NCBI RefSeq assembly: GCF_900100715.1
Contig: NZ_FNCA01000003.1
Coordinates: 186,001 to 250,000 of the forward strand
Direction of reading: 5' to 3'
From: Methanolobus vulcani
Lineage (GTDB): Archaea > Halobacteriota > Methanosarcinia > Methanosarcinales > Methanosarcinaceae
Length of the DNA stretch: 64,000 bases
Positions 54,439-62,599 of this stretch are shown piece by piece. Position numbers and translations under genes: made by a program. The notes below the pieces were generated by a model that was not told the DNA's origin, did no database searches, and was given only the letters and a program-made list of their open reading frames with translations. Each line of letters begins with the position of its first letter. Position 1 is the first letter of the stretch.

Positions 54439-55850
54439 GTGAACGTAACTACACCACTGTAAATCCTTGTATCATGTGCCAGCCTATTGGCAGTGTAATG
54501 GCTTTTAAGGGAATCGAAGATTCAATGGTCCTCTTACACGGATCACAGGGCTGCAGTACCTATATGAGACTGCACCTTGCACACCATTTCAGAGAGCCTG
54601 TGGACATCGGTTCAAGTTCATTGAGTGAGAAGGGAGCCGTGTATGGCGGAAGTGAGAACCTGAAGAAGGGACTTAAGAATATTATACTACGTTACAACCC
54701 GAAGGTCATCGGTGTCTCTACAACTTGTCTTGCAGAGACAATTGGAGATGACATTTCACGTATTATCAGTGAATTCAGAGAAGAGGAAGGTGTTGGTGAT
54801 GAGAGAATTATCATCCCGGTCCCAACTCCAAGTTACGAGGACAGCCACAACAGCGGATACATAAAGGCTGTTGAAGCTATTGTCAAGACTTTTACTCTTG
54901 ATGATTCAAAGAAGGCTATATTTAACAATAAGCTCAATGTCGTACTTTCAGAGAACATCTCTCCTGAAGACACAAGGGAACTTAAGCACTTATTTGACAG
55001 TATTGTGGGACAGAACTCATACATACTTCTCCCTGATATCTCTGAGACCTTTGATGCTCCTATGACAGGAGATCTTCATAAGATCCCACCAGGAGGAACA
55101 ACTCATGCTGATATTGCAGACATGAAGAACAGTGCTGCAACCATCGGACTGGGAATTACCAATGATAACAAAGCGGTCAACTACCTTAAGCAGACTTTTG
55201 ACATCCCTTCGCAGAATCTGCCCCTCCCGATAGGACTTGAATACACTGACAGGGTTTTGGCCGCATTGTCTAATATATCCGGGGCAGAAATACCAGACGA
55301 GTTCCAGAAGGAGCGTGGAAGGCTTATTGATGCCATGGTAGACTCTCACAAGTACGTTTACGGAACAAAGGTTGCTATTTACGGTGATCCTAACAACGTA
55401 CTTGGAATGCTTTCACTTGTGCTTGAGAATGGAATGCACCCTATTCTTGTGGTTGCTTCCAGCAAGTCTCCAAGGTTTGCTGAACAGGCAATGGAAAGAG
55501 TAAAGCAGGTAAAGCCTGACTGTGATGTCACGATCCTTGAGGATGTTGACTTTGATACTTTCAACGACGCTGTCAAGAAGGCAAAGCCACAGATGCTCAT
55601 AGGCAACTCAAATGGAAAGTACATTGCAAAGGAAATGAACATCCCATTGATTAGATTCGGATTCCCGATCCATGACAGAGTCGGTGCCCAGAGATTACTG
55701 ACACTTGGATACAAGGGAGCAATGCGCATGCTTGACAGAATTACAAATACTATCCTCGAAGTTGAGGATACTGAATTAGCTGCGAAATGGTCTGAACCGG
55801 AAAGCTACGTTCCGCTCGGCGAAAGTAGCTTTCACTCCGCAGAAGCGTGA
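54435..55850 (+). CDS. nifN: Nitrogenase iron-molybdenum cofactor synthesis protein NifN
   Basis: This 471-residue NifK paralogue and NifE partner has the cysteine in NPCIMCQPIG, GSQGCSTYMR and TTCLAETIGDD. It overlaps nifE by four bases (ATGA). It is the last nif gene; no nifB, nifV, nifX or modulator genes follow in this window, so FeMo-co precursor supply must come from elsewhere. Confidence 0.95.
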   Translation: MSERNYTTVNPCIMCQPIGSVMAFKGIEDSMVLLHGSQGCSTYMRLHLAHHFREPVDIGSSSLSEKGAVYGGSENLKKGLKNIILRYNPKVIGVSTTCLAETIGDDISRIISEFREEEGVGDERIIIPVPTPSYEDSHNSGYIKAVEAIVKTFTLDDSKKAIFNNKLNVVLSENISPEDTRELKHLFDSIVGQNSYILLPDISETFDAPMTGDLHKIPPGGTTHADIADMKNSAATIGLGITNDNKAVNYLKQTFDIPSQNLPLPIGLEYTDRVLAALSNISGAEIPDEFQKERGRLIDAMVDSHKYVYGTKVAIYGDPNNVLGMLSLVLENGMHPILVVASSKSPRFAEQAMERVKQVKPDCDVTILEDVDFDTFNDAVKKAKPQMLIGNSNGKYIAKEMNIPLIRFGFPIHDRVGAQRLLTLGYKGAMRMLDRITNTILEVEDTELAAKWSEPESYVPLGESSFHSAEA

Positions 55851-55878
55851 GGACGAAACCAAAAATGTGTAAGATAGA

Positions 55879-55922
55879 TGCAGGATGAAAAACGTAAAGA
55901 AAGTCCTGCATTAACTTTTTTT
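55879..55922 (+). terminator. Terminator of the nif operon
   Basis: TGCAGGA (55879-55885) pairs with TCCTGCA (55904-55910) around an 18-base loop, followed by CTTTTTTTC. Confidence 0.65.
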
Positions 55923-55961
55923 CTTTTTTCTTTTGAATTAATAATCAGACATTTTTTCAAC

Positions 55962-56543
55962 TTAGTCGACCCACACGATCGGAGGTTCTTTTTTAGGTGG
56001 TTCTTCGGTCACCTTCGATTCATAACCGAATACAATAGGTGCAATTACCCTGTAATCAGGTGTAATCCCTAGTTCCTCAAGTAGTTCAGCACTTTCCTGT
56101 ACAAAACAGGCAGAACCTATCCAGCAACTGCCAATTCCCATTGAATGAGCTGCAAGCATCATATTCTCAGCACAAAGAGAACAATCATAGTCCGCAGTTA
56201 TAGCTGCATTATTACCAAGAATAATGATCAGTACCGGAGCATTATAGAATATATCGAATTCTTCCATTGATAGATACTTTTTGAACTCTTCTATCGTTTC
56301 ACCTGTAGCCTCTTCCAGCTTTGCCAGAAGACGTGGTTTACAGTGATCCGAGATACGTGTCATCATTTCACGATTTTTAACTACAACAAAAAACCAAGGC
56401 TGACTGTTAAAAGCCGATGGTGCATGGATACCGGCATCAATTATAGCCTTAATATCCTCATTATTTACATCTTCATCCGTAAACTCACGGACACTTCTCC
56501 GAGTCTTTATATTTTCAATTACAGCATTTTCTGCCACTCCCAT
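55962..56543 (-). CDS. Nitroreductase-family FMN enzyme
   Basis: This 193-residue protein starts AVIENIKTRRSVREFTDEDV and has the FMN-binding APSAFNSQPWFF segment and the late IGSCWIGSACFV. It reduces a still unknown nitro or enone compound using reduced nicotinamide or flavin/ferredoxin. It is the last gene of the run Rieske-Rieske-Rieske-glutaredoxin-FTR-nitroreductase, 30 bases after the FTR-like gene, so it probably belongs to the same redox unit. Confidence 0.9.
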   Translation of the reverse strand: MGVAENAVIENIKTRRSVREFTDEDVNNEDIKAIIDAGIHAPSAFNSQPWFFVVVKNREMMTRISDHCKPRLLAKLEEATGETIEEFKKYLSMEEFDIFYNAPVLIIILGNNAAITADYDCSLCAENMMLAAHSMGIGSCWIGSACFVQESAELLEELGITPDYRVIAPIVFGYESKVTEEPPKKEPPIVWVD

Positions 56544-56573
56544 AAATTCACTCCCCTATTCCTATTTACACTT

Positions 56574-56921
56574 TCAATTCTTATTTTTAGATTCCCGGAA
56601 CTCTTTGAGCGAGATCTGCATCAGGCTGTCGGGATCCTCAACATCCTTATGGACGTAAAGACCGCACCAGCAGCGTCTCATTGCATCATAGTGTTCCCGG
56701 TGGAATGGAATACACGGACATACAAGTTTCATGTCATGTTCCCGCTCACCCGTAAGTCCCTGACAGGGACAGAACGGACTCCCCTTTTCTTTTTCAATAT
56801 TGACTTCCTGTTCAAGCAGGAAACCAACCAGTTCCTCATCAGGACTGAACTTATATCCCAGAGGATCCACAACTTTTGAGAACATTGTTCTCAGTTGCTC
56901 TTTACGCTTCTCGTTATCCAT
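56574..56921 (-). CDS. Ferredoxin:thioredoxin reductase catalytic-subunit-like protein
   Basis: This 115-residue protein carries the three Cys motifs of FTR catalytic chains: FCPCQG, VCPCIP and CWCGLY. These coordinate a 4Fe-4S cluster beside the active disulfide. The spacing between motifs differs a little from plant FTR, as in archaeal homologues. It would pass ferredoxin electrons to a disulfide partner, here most likely the glutaredoxin encoded six bases upstream. Confidence 0.9.
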   Translation of the reverse strand: MDNEKRKEQLRTMFSKVVDPLGYKFSPDEELVGFLLEQEVNIEKEKGSPFCPCQGLTGEREHDMKLVCPCIPFHREHYDAMRRCWCGLYVHKDVEDPDSLMQISLKEFRESKNKN

Positions 56922-56927
56922 AGTAGA

Positions 56928-57176
56928 TCAAAGATCCAGTAATGTAGCGTATTTGTCAGGGTTATAACCAACTACAACCTCATCATCAATTTTCACAAAC
57001 GGAAATGACATTTCAGAACCATGTGCAAGACAATCTTCCTTTATGGCTTCCTTGGTCTTGTCATCCGCTTTGTCATAATCAGTATATTCAAAGGGAATGT
57101 CATGTTCCCTGAAGAATTTCTTTGCCCTCATGCACCAGGGACAGGTGCTCAGGGTGTACATTACTACTTTCTTCAT
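56928..57176 (-). CDS. Glutaredoxin/NrdH-like protein
   Basis: This 82-residue protein starts KKVVMYTLSTCPWCMRAKKFF with the CPWC active site and ends with FPFVKIDDEVVVGYNPDKY. It is a small disulfide carrier, slightly acidic. Its start overlaps the stop of the preceding Rieske gene by four bases, and the FTR-like gene follows, giving a complete ferredoxin to disulfide chain. Confidence 0.93.
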   Translation of the reverse strand: MKKVVMYTLSTCPWCMRAKKFFREHDIPFEYTDYDKADDKTKEAIKEDCLAHGSEMSFPFVKIDDEVVVGYNPDKYATLLDL

Positions 57177-57508
57177 TTACCTGCACCTTCCATACTTAAA
57201 TTTACAAAAACACCTTCTTCCATAACTTTGGTTTCATAGATAGGTACCCTGATCTCTTCTGCATCAAGGAATTTGCCTTCACGGACATCAAATCTCCAGT
57301 CATGACAGGGACATTTGATCACGTATTGTTCAAGAGTTCCCTTTGACAGAGGACACTCCATATGCGGACATTTGTTGGACATAGCAAAAAAGTCATCACC
57401 GACCTTAAGAACAAGCACCTTGTTGCCTTCTATAAGCAAAGGCTTCTTTTCGCCGTTATCAAGTTCATCTGCCTTTAGTGCAAATATCCAGTTATCTTCC
57501 TGTTTCAT
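57173..57508 (-). CDS. Rieske [2Fe-2S] ferredoxin A
   Basis: This protein of about 111 residues has the Rieske motif CPHMECPLSKG...CPCHDW (C-x-H ... C-x2-H with 16 residues between). ATG at 57508 (MKQEDNWIFALKADEL) gives the family N-terminus; the longer frame to 57550 overlaps the next gene. Third of three tandem paralogues. Such soluble Rieske proteins carry electrons to oxygenases or reductases. No oxygenase is near, so the partner may be the nitroreductase. Confidence 0.93.
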   Translation of the reverse strand: MKQEDNWIFALKADELDNGEKKPLLIEGNKVLVLKVGDDFFAMSNKCPHMECPLSKGTLEQYVIKCPCHDWRFDVREGKFLDAEEIRVPIYETKVMEEGVFVNLSMEGAGK

Positions 57509-57524
57509 AGATATATTCCCGCTA

Positions 57525-57830
57525 TCACACAAGGACAGATATATTTCCATCCTTTAGCTGTGTTTCATATACATTAACCTTGATCTTGTCTGATGCTACA
57601 TATGCCCCGCTGCGCAGATCAAAGCTCCAGCTATGACAGGGACATTTGATAGAATGATCCATAAGGATGCCTCCCTGTAGAGGACAATTCATATGCGGAC
57701 AACGATTCTCAATGGCAAATATTTCCCCGTCAACACGAATAAGGAGAATTCTTGTATCTCCTACTTCCACGGGTTTCATTTTGCCTTCTTTCACATCACT
57801 TTCACTTGCAGCTACAGTCCATGAAGTCAT
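57525..57830 (-). CDS. Rieske [2Fe-2S] ferredoxin B
   Basis: This 101-residue Rieske protein has CPHMNCPLQGG and CPCHSW, with the same length and order as its neighbours. It is 16 bases upstream of Rieske A. It differs mostly in the surface, so the three may serve different partners or arise from local duplication. Confidence 0.93.
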   Translation of the reverse strand: MTSWTVAASESDVKEGKMKPVEVGDTRILLIRVDGEIFAIENRCPHMNCPLQGGILMDHSIKCPCHSWSFDLRSGAYVASDKIKVNVYETQLKDGNISVLV

Positions 57831-57854
57831 TTGTACTCTCCGTTCATGCGGATT

Positions 57855-58169
57855 TTAAAGAAGGACAAGTATTTCCCCGTCTTCAATCTTGTTCTCAAAG
57901 ATAGAAAGCTCTTCGTCCTTATCTCCGAGATATTTACCGGACCTTATGTCGTATTCCCAACCATGGCACGGACATTTGAGCACATATTCTTCACTGAAAG
58001 TACCTTTTGATAAACGACAGCCCATATGTTTACATTTCCCGGAAAGGGAATATACAGTGTCATTCTTCCTGATAAGAAGTACAGGTGTCCCTTTCACCCT
58101 TGCAAACTCCATACTGCCTTCTTTAAGGTCATCGTCATTTATAGCAAAGAACCAGGATTTTTCCGGCAT
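57855..58169 (-). CDS. Rieske [2Fe-2S] ferredoxin C
   Basis: This 104-residue Rieske protein has CKHMGCRLSKG and CPCHGW. It is the first of the three in transcription order. GGGAG precedes its ATG. A TATA-like CTATTTATATTTTT block on the minus strand between it and the MATE gene may give it a separate promoter as well. Confidence 0.93.
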   Translation of the reverse strand: MPEKSWFFAINDDDLKEGSMEFARVKGTPVLLIRKNDTVYSLSGKCKHMGCRLSKGTFSEEYVLKCPCHGWEYDIRSGKYLGDKDEELSIFENKIEDGEILVLL

Positions 58170-58239
58170 TTATATCTCCCATAAATATTCAGGGATTCAA
58201 AAATATAAATAGTTGTCGTGAAATAAAATGTAGCAACAA

Positions 58240-59604
58240 TTATGCATTGCTACTACTTCTGTTCTGGAAATAACGATATTCTTTCCAGACAAGGAACATA
58301 CTTATCATGGCAGCCATGAAATCAGATATTGGAAATGCCATCCACACTCCTGAAAGATCGAAATAGTATGGCAAAAGTATTACCAGAGGGATCAGGAACA
58401 GAATCTGACGGCACATTGAAAGGAAGAATGATGGTCTTGCCCTGCCAAGTGACTGGAAAAACGTTGTTCCGATCACATTCAGACCTATCAAAGGACTTGC
58501 CAGTACCATTATTCTCAGAGCTGATGCTCCGCTGTTGATAAGGTCAGTATCTGTGCTGAACATGCTGAAGAATGTTCCTGGAAACAGAGACAGCAAAATA
58601 AAACCTGCCAGTCCGAAAACAGTGGTGATCATCAATGACTTTTTAACAGACTCATTAACTCTCTCATAATTCTCTGCTCCGTAGTTATATCCGACAATTG
58701 GCTGCAGACCATGAGATATACCTATTATCGGCATTAGTATCAGCATTAACAATTTGATGGCAACACCAAATACAGCTATTGAAAGGTCTCCTCCATAGAT
58801 GGCAAGTACGTTGTTAAGCACAAGCATCATGAAACTGTTGGATGCTCCCATAACAAATGAACCGAAACCAATAGTTGTTATATCTTTTATCAGGTCGAAT
58901 TTTGGTTTGAAATTTGCCAGTTCAAGCTTAAGAGGGCTTTTGCCACTCATGTAGTAATAGAACAGATAGATTGTACCTGCCATTTGTGCAAGTACGGTTG
59001 CAAGAGCTGCACCCTTGACACCCATTCCAAATCCGAACATAAGTATTGCATCAAGGAAAATGTTCAGTACACCTGAAAAGACCATGTTGTTCATGGCAAC
59101 TTTGGAATTGCCTTCTGCCCTTACAAGATTGTTAAGTACGAAACCAAATGTGAATGCCAGAGTTCCCTGCAATATAACAACAGCATATTCCTTTGCGTAG
59201 ACAAGGTTATCAGCAGTCGCACCGAAAAGATTCAGTATCGTATCTACATTGAAGAAGAACAAAATCTGGAAAATTATACTGAGTATCAATGTGTAGGAAA
59301 AAACATTTCCAAGAGTTCTTTCAGCTTTGTTGACATCTCTGGAGCCCAGCAGACGTGAAATTACCGAGGAACCACCAACACCTATGCCTATGGAGATAGC
59401 CATCATTAGCATCTGAAGTGGAAAAGCAACAGCAACTCCTGCAATACCGAGTACGCTCTGCTCACCAAGTGCTCTTCCTACAAAGAAGGTATCTACAAGA
59501 TTGTAGAATGCCTGTACAAGAAGCCCGATTATTGCTGGTGTGGCAAGCTGCCAGAGAAGCTTATTGATTTTCTCGGTACCTAAAAACTCACTTTTTTCAT
59601 TCAT
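58240..59604 (-). CDS. MATE-family multidrug exporter
   Basis: This 454-residue membrane protein has the twelve-helix MATE pattern: LATPAIIGLLVQAFYNLVDTFFVG near the start and a repeat of the motif in the second half (IGFGSFVMGASNSFMMLVLNN). MATE pumps expel drugs or organic cations in exchange for sodium or protons. It is 33 bases downstream of the MarR regulator gene, on the same strand, so it is the classical regulated pump. All helices look intact. Confidence 0.95.
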   Translation of the reverse strand: MNEKSEFLGTEKINKLLWQLATPAIIGLLVQAFYNLVDTFFVGRALGEQSVLGIAGVAVAFPLQMLMMAISIGIGVGGSSVISRLLGSRDVNKAERTLGNVFSYTLILSIIFQILFFFNVDTILNLFGATADNLVYAKEYAVVILQGTLAFTFGFVLNNLVRAEGNSKVAMNNMVFSGVLNIFLDAILMFGFGMGVKGAALATVLAQMAGTIYLFYYYMSGKSPLKLELANFKPKFDLIKDITTIGFGSFVMGASNSFMMLVLNNVLAIYGGDLSIAVFGVAIKLLMLILMPIIGISHGLQPIVGYNYGAENYERVNESVKKSLMITTVFGLAGFILLSLFPGTFFSMFSTDTDLINSGASALRIMVLASPLIGLNVIGTTFFQSLGRARPSFFLSMCRQILFLIPLVILLPYYFDLSGVWMAFPISDFMAAMISMFLVWKEYRYFQNRSSSNA

Positions 59605-59637
59605 GATGTTATCCTGATATCAATATTTGTTTTTCAT

Positions 59638-60081
59638 TCATTTTGATGAATTTCTGTCAAATTCCTCAAGGGTATTTTTTGTTTTATCAAGGAGCTTTCT
59701 GAAAATATGCTCCTCTTCATCAGAGAAGTCTGAAAGTAGAATGTTATTCCATTCCAGAAGAGCAGCGTTTATCGCCGGAACAACTTCCCTGCCTTTGTCG
59801 GAGATGAAAACACGATACATTCTCCTGTCATTCTCATCCTTTTCACGATAGACATAGCCTTCTTTTTCAAGTGCTGTGATGACCCTGGTTGCCGTAGCTT
59901 TACTAAACTTGAGATAGCGTGCCAGGCATTCCTGAGAACAACCATCTTTATGTGCGAGTGTCAGCAGGAATGCAAACATCGGACCTTTCAGGTTATATGA
60001 TTCAAGCGCATTCTCGATGTAATGGTGATTGTGCGAAAAGATGTATGCGATCTTTGCACCGATTCTTTCAGACTGTCTCAT
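59638..60081 (-). CDS. MarR-family transcriptional regulator
   Basis: This 147-residue winged-helix repressor reads LTLAHKDGCSQECLARYLKFSKATATRVITALEKEGYVYREKDENDRRMYRVFISDKG, the typical MarR recognition helix and wing (positions about 44-100). It should bind a palindrome as a dimer and be released by small phenolic or oxidant ligands. Two adjacent palindromes lie in its own promoter. It probably controls itself, the MATE pump and perhaps the redox genes downstream. Confidence 0.95.
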   Translation of the reverse strand: MRQSERIGAKIAYIFSHNHHYIENALESYNLKGPMFAFLLTLAHKDGCSQECLARYLKFSKATATRVITALEKEGYVYREKDENDRRMYRVFISDKGREVVPAINAALLEWNNILLSDFSDEEEHIFRKLLDKTKNTLEEFDRNSSK

Positions 60082-60096
60082 ATTATTCCCGTTTTA

Positions 60097-60118
60097 ATTG
60101 GTTTCGTGTGAAACCAAT
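60097..60118. promoter_or_regulatory. MarR operator palindrome 1
   Basis: ATTGGTTTC-GTGT-GAAACCAAT is a perfect nine-bp dyad just upstream of the MarR gene. Confidence 0.8.
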
Positions 60119-60138
60119 TAGTTTAACGTGAAACTAAT
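60117..60138. promoter_or_regulatory. MarR operator palindrome 2
   Basis: ATTAGTTT-AACGTG-AAACTAAT is a perfect eight-bp dyad directly next to palindrome 1, sharing two bases. The TATA-like CTTTATATAT on the minus strand lies right upstream of it, so bound repressor would cover the start site. Confidence 0.78.
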
Positions 60139-60210
60139 ATATAAAGATAATCTAAATGAAAAATAAAAAAAGAAGAAAATATAGAATTCCTGAATGGTTA
60201 TTCTTCGAAG

Positions 60211-61167
60211 TTATTTGGTGAACCTAGATATTATCAACAGACAGAGAATGAGCATGATAGAAGTGAAACCCGGCGTGGTTTGTGAAGTTTCTTCACCATT
60301 TTCAGTCGTTTCATTGTCGGCGGTATTTTCCACCGTTTGAGATGAATCCTCTTCCATGGGAGGAATTTCTTCTACCAGAGCCTCATCTGTTTGTAACGGC
60401 ATGTCCCACACAAAAACAACCGGAATATCACTTATGCCCGCTTCTTCAAAGTGCTCTTCGATTATCAGATATATTTCATTTAGAGATGAATCATTGACTT
60501 TATCTGGTGTCTCTTTATTGACTCCCACTTCAATGTATCCACTGTATTTTTTGAATCCGAATGACAGAAGAGGTCCATCTTGAGAAGCAAAATGGGATTC
60601 CAATTCAAATACATGCCTAGCTTTATGAACTTTCTCAGACCATTTCAGCCATTCATCTTCATCAGCAAATACCGGAACATGGCCCATAGAAGCTACAAAT
60701 CCTGAACTGTCTTTTGCCTTTTCAAATGCATCAGGGTCGTATTCAAATTTAAGATACTCTTCATCTTCTGCCCACATAAAAACAACGGGAACTTCACTTA
60801 AACCTGTATTTTCTTCACAATGAGCTTCTATTTTCTGATACAACTTATCGATTCTGGAATCGTTTATCTCTCCTTTGTATTCAGATTTCAACTCAACTAT
60901 TATGAACTCACTGCATGCAAAAGTTCTTATGGCTTCATCAAATTTATAGTAAGAATACGAATCGGGGAGACTTGCACAACAATTGTGAATTATATTTCTC
61001 CATTCCTGGTCAATTGTGTCTGTAAAAGTACCTTTGCTTGTTATGAAATGAGGGTCTTCAGCGTATTCTTCAAACGCTTCAGTTGCTGCACTCGCATAGC
61101 CAATTGAGAGCAATGAAACAAGAAATAGAATCATTAAATGCTTCCACATTTTATTAGTTACAACCAT
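60211..61167 (-). CDS. Secreted protein with PGF-CTERM-like tail
   Basis: This protein of about 318 residues has a signal peptide (LMILFLVSLLSIGYASA). Two similar regions each hold a beta/alpha unit: VPVVFMWAEDEE and VPVVFVWDMPLQ, suggesting an internal duplication. The C-terminus is TPGFTSIMLILCLLI followed by a basic ISRFTK, a variant of the PGF-CTERM sorting signal processed by archaeosortase. It should be lipid-anchored to the outer face. The domain itself is unrecognised. GGTGGCATA precedes ATG at 61167. Confidence 0.75.
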   Translation of the reverse strand: MVVTNKMWKHLMILFLVSLLSIGYASAATEAFEEYAEDPHFITSKGTFTDTIDQEWRNIIHNCCASLPDSYSYYKFDEAIRTFACSEFIIVELKSEYKGEINDSRIDKLYQKIEAHCEENTGLSEVPVVFMWAEDEEYLKFEYDPDAFEKAKDSSGFVASMGHVPVFADEDEWLKWSEKVHKARHVFELESHFASQDGPLLSFGFKKYSGYIEVGVNKETPDKVNDSSLNEIYLIIEEHFEEAGISDIPVVFVWDMPLQTDEALVEEIPPMEEDSSQTVENTADNETTENGEETSQTTPGFTSIMLILCLLIISRFTK

Positions 61168-61358
61168 TATGCCACCACAAAAATTCAAGCATGGTTAATA
61201 CAACAAACATGCTGAAGAATGTTGCAAATATATGTTTAATTCCATCACTTTGATGTAAAAACACACGTATTTGCATCAAAATAAGATCTCTTTGTCAACA
61301 TATAAATATATTTGAAATTCAAAGGTTTTTTTAATAAAATAAAAAAAGAAGAAAATGC

Positions 61359-62144
61359 TCAGTTATAACTGGAAGGTGTTTCATCCCAGTTATCCGGAGC
61401 ATCTCCTGTACCTGACGTTACGTCCATAAAGTATTCATTGTTATAATAGTACCATAGTTCTATGACAGAGTAATCTTCATCCTGGAAATAATCGAAGTCT
61501 ATATCCTCATAGTCATCAGGATAAACTACTTTTTTCAGGTCATCGTCATAATATGGACCTACAGTCGGATCCAGAGGGAACCATTCTCCGTCCTCGTAGA
61601 CCTCTACCCATGCATGTCCGCCGGTACTGCCGTCGAAATCCACAAGACCTATGGCAACCCTTACTTCGCTCTCATCATATTCACCGGAGCCTATAAGCAG
61701 TGATGTCAGAGTGTTAGCCTGATCTTCACAGTCACTTACTATCTCACCTGGAACAGGGTTTGAATCATAATCCGGGGTTTCCTCAAGGAACTCAGTTGGA
61801 GTTAACCATTTTTCCTGCTGCCCGTTCAGGGTCATGTCAGATACCCATATCCATTCAACTGCAGCTTCATATATCTCATCCTCATCATCGAGGTCTTCAC
61901 CGTCAAGATAATCCTGAACTGCATCTGCATAAGGGGTGACATATTCCTGAAATTCAGAGACATCGGTCACCGAGAATGTTTTCTCCTGCAGGAAATTCCT
62001 GAGCTCTTCCCTGTCAGTCATTTCCTGTTGCATTCTTGGAACTGCTTGCATAGGAACATTCTGAACCGGAACAGTTGAAGGAGCAATATTCGTTCCACCC
62101 TGCTGACCCTGTTGTCTCATATTCTGCATGTTCTGGTTTTGCAT
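61359..62144 (-). CDS. Transglutaminase-like protein, C-terminal fragment
   Basis: This 261-residue part has the transglutaminase-like triad: Cys in SDCEDQANTLTSLL, His in GGHAWVEVY and Asp in PLDPT. An N-terminal Gln/Asn-rich linker (MQNQNMQNMRQQGQQGG) precedes it. It has no signal peptide of its own. The frame upstream (KPPQNNNNN) continues without a start, so it is probably the second half of a secreted protein whose first half is the small ORF at 62170-62433. It could act as a protease, cross-linker or surface amidase. Confidence 0.75.
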   Translation of the reverse strand: MQNQNMQNMRQQGQQGGTNIAPSTVPVQNVPMQAVPRMQQEMTDREELRNFLQEKTFSVTDVSEFQEYVTPYADAVQDYLDGEDLDDEDEIYEAAVEWIWVSDMTLNGQQEKWLTPTEFLEETPDYDSNPVPGEIVSDCEDQANTLTSLLIGSGEYDESEVRVAIGLVDFDGSTGGHAWVEVYEDGEWFPLDPTVGPYYDDDLKKVVYPDDYEDIDFDYFQDEDYSVIELWYYYNNEYFMDVTSGTGDAPDNWDETPSSYN

Positions 62145-62200
62145 ATTATTGTTATTATTCTGTGGGGGTTTAGTAAGATTGTGGAGTTTGCATATTTTGA
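62145..62200 (-). pseudogene. Frameshift junction in a secreted transglutaminase-like gene
   Basis: The upstream frame ends ...QTSQNMQTPQSY-stop, and the downstream frame enters as ...LTKPPQNNNNNMQNQ. Deleting one base near 62178-62190 would fuse both into one Gln/Asn-rich linker. This suggests a -1 difference or a programmed shift; a sequencing error is possible. Confidence 0.5.
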
Positions 62201-62433
62201 GAAGTCTGAATCTGACCCTGATTAAATCCTAATCTCTGGGCCATATTAAAATTAAAGAACTGCTGGCTGATCACATATATCTGCTGGGCTTTTACCTGTA
62301 TGCGACCTGAAACACCATCCTCTATGGAAAAAGAAGAAAAGGAGAGAGCTGCATCGTCATTTTCAGCAGCAACAGAATAAGCCAAGAACATAAGTAAAAA
62401 CGCCACAAATGTTGACAATACCAGTTTCTTCAT
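62170..62433 (-). CDS. Signal-peptide fragment of the transglutaminase-like gene (87 aa)
   Basis: This 87-residue frame starts MKKLVLSTFVAFLLMFLAYS, a clear signal peptide, followed by a short mature part ending in a Gln/Asn-rich stretch (GQIQTSQNMQTPQ). Alone it is an unlikely product; together with the next frame it would make a secreted transglutaminase-like protein of roughly 360 residues. It may therefore be one gene broken by a frameshift. Confidence 0.65.
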   Translation of the reverse strand: MKKLVLSTFVAFLLMFLAYSVAAENDDAALSFSSFSIEDGVSGRIQVKAQQIYVISQQFFNFNMAQRLGFNQGQIQTSQNMQTPQSY

Positions 62434-62599
62434 AGCATTTCACCTAATTTTCTATACGATCCTCTATCATTCACGTTTATTTTTTCCTTACTTACCCCAC
62501 TTGTTCCTGAATTATAGCAAAGGGATCATATGAAGCAATTCAAAACTCAAGCTTCATATGAAACCTGTATTCCTTTCAGGAGAGGAATCTTTAGTTTAT

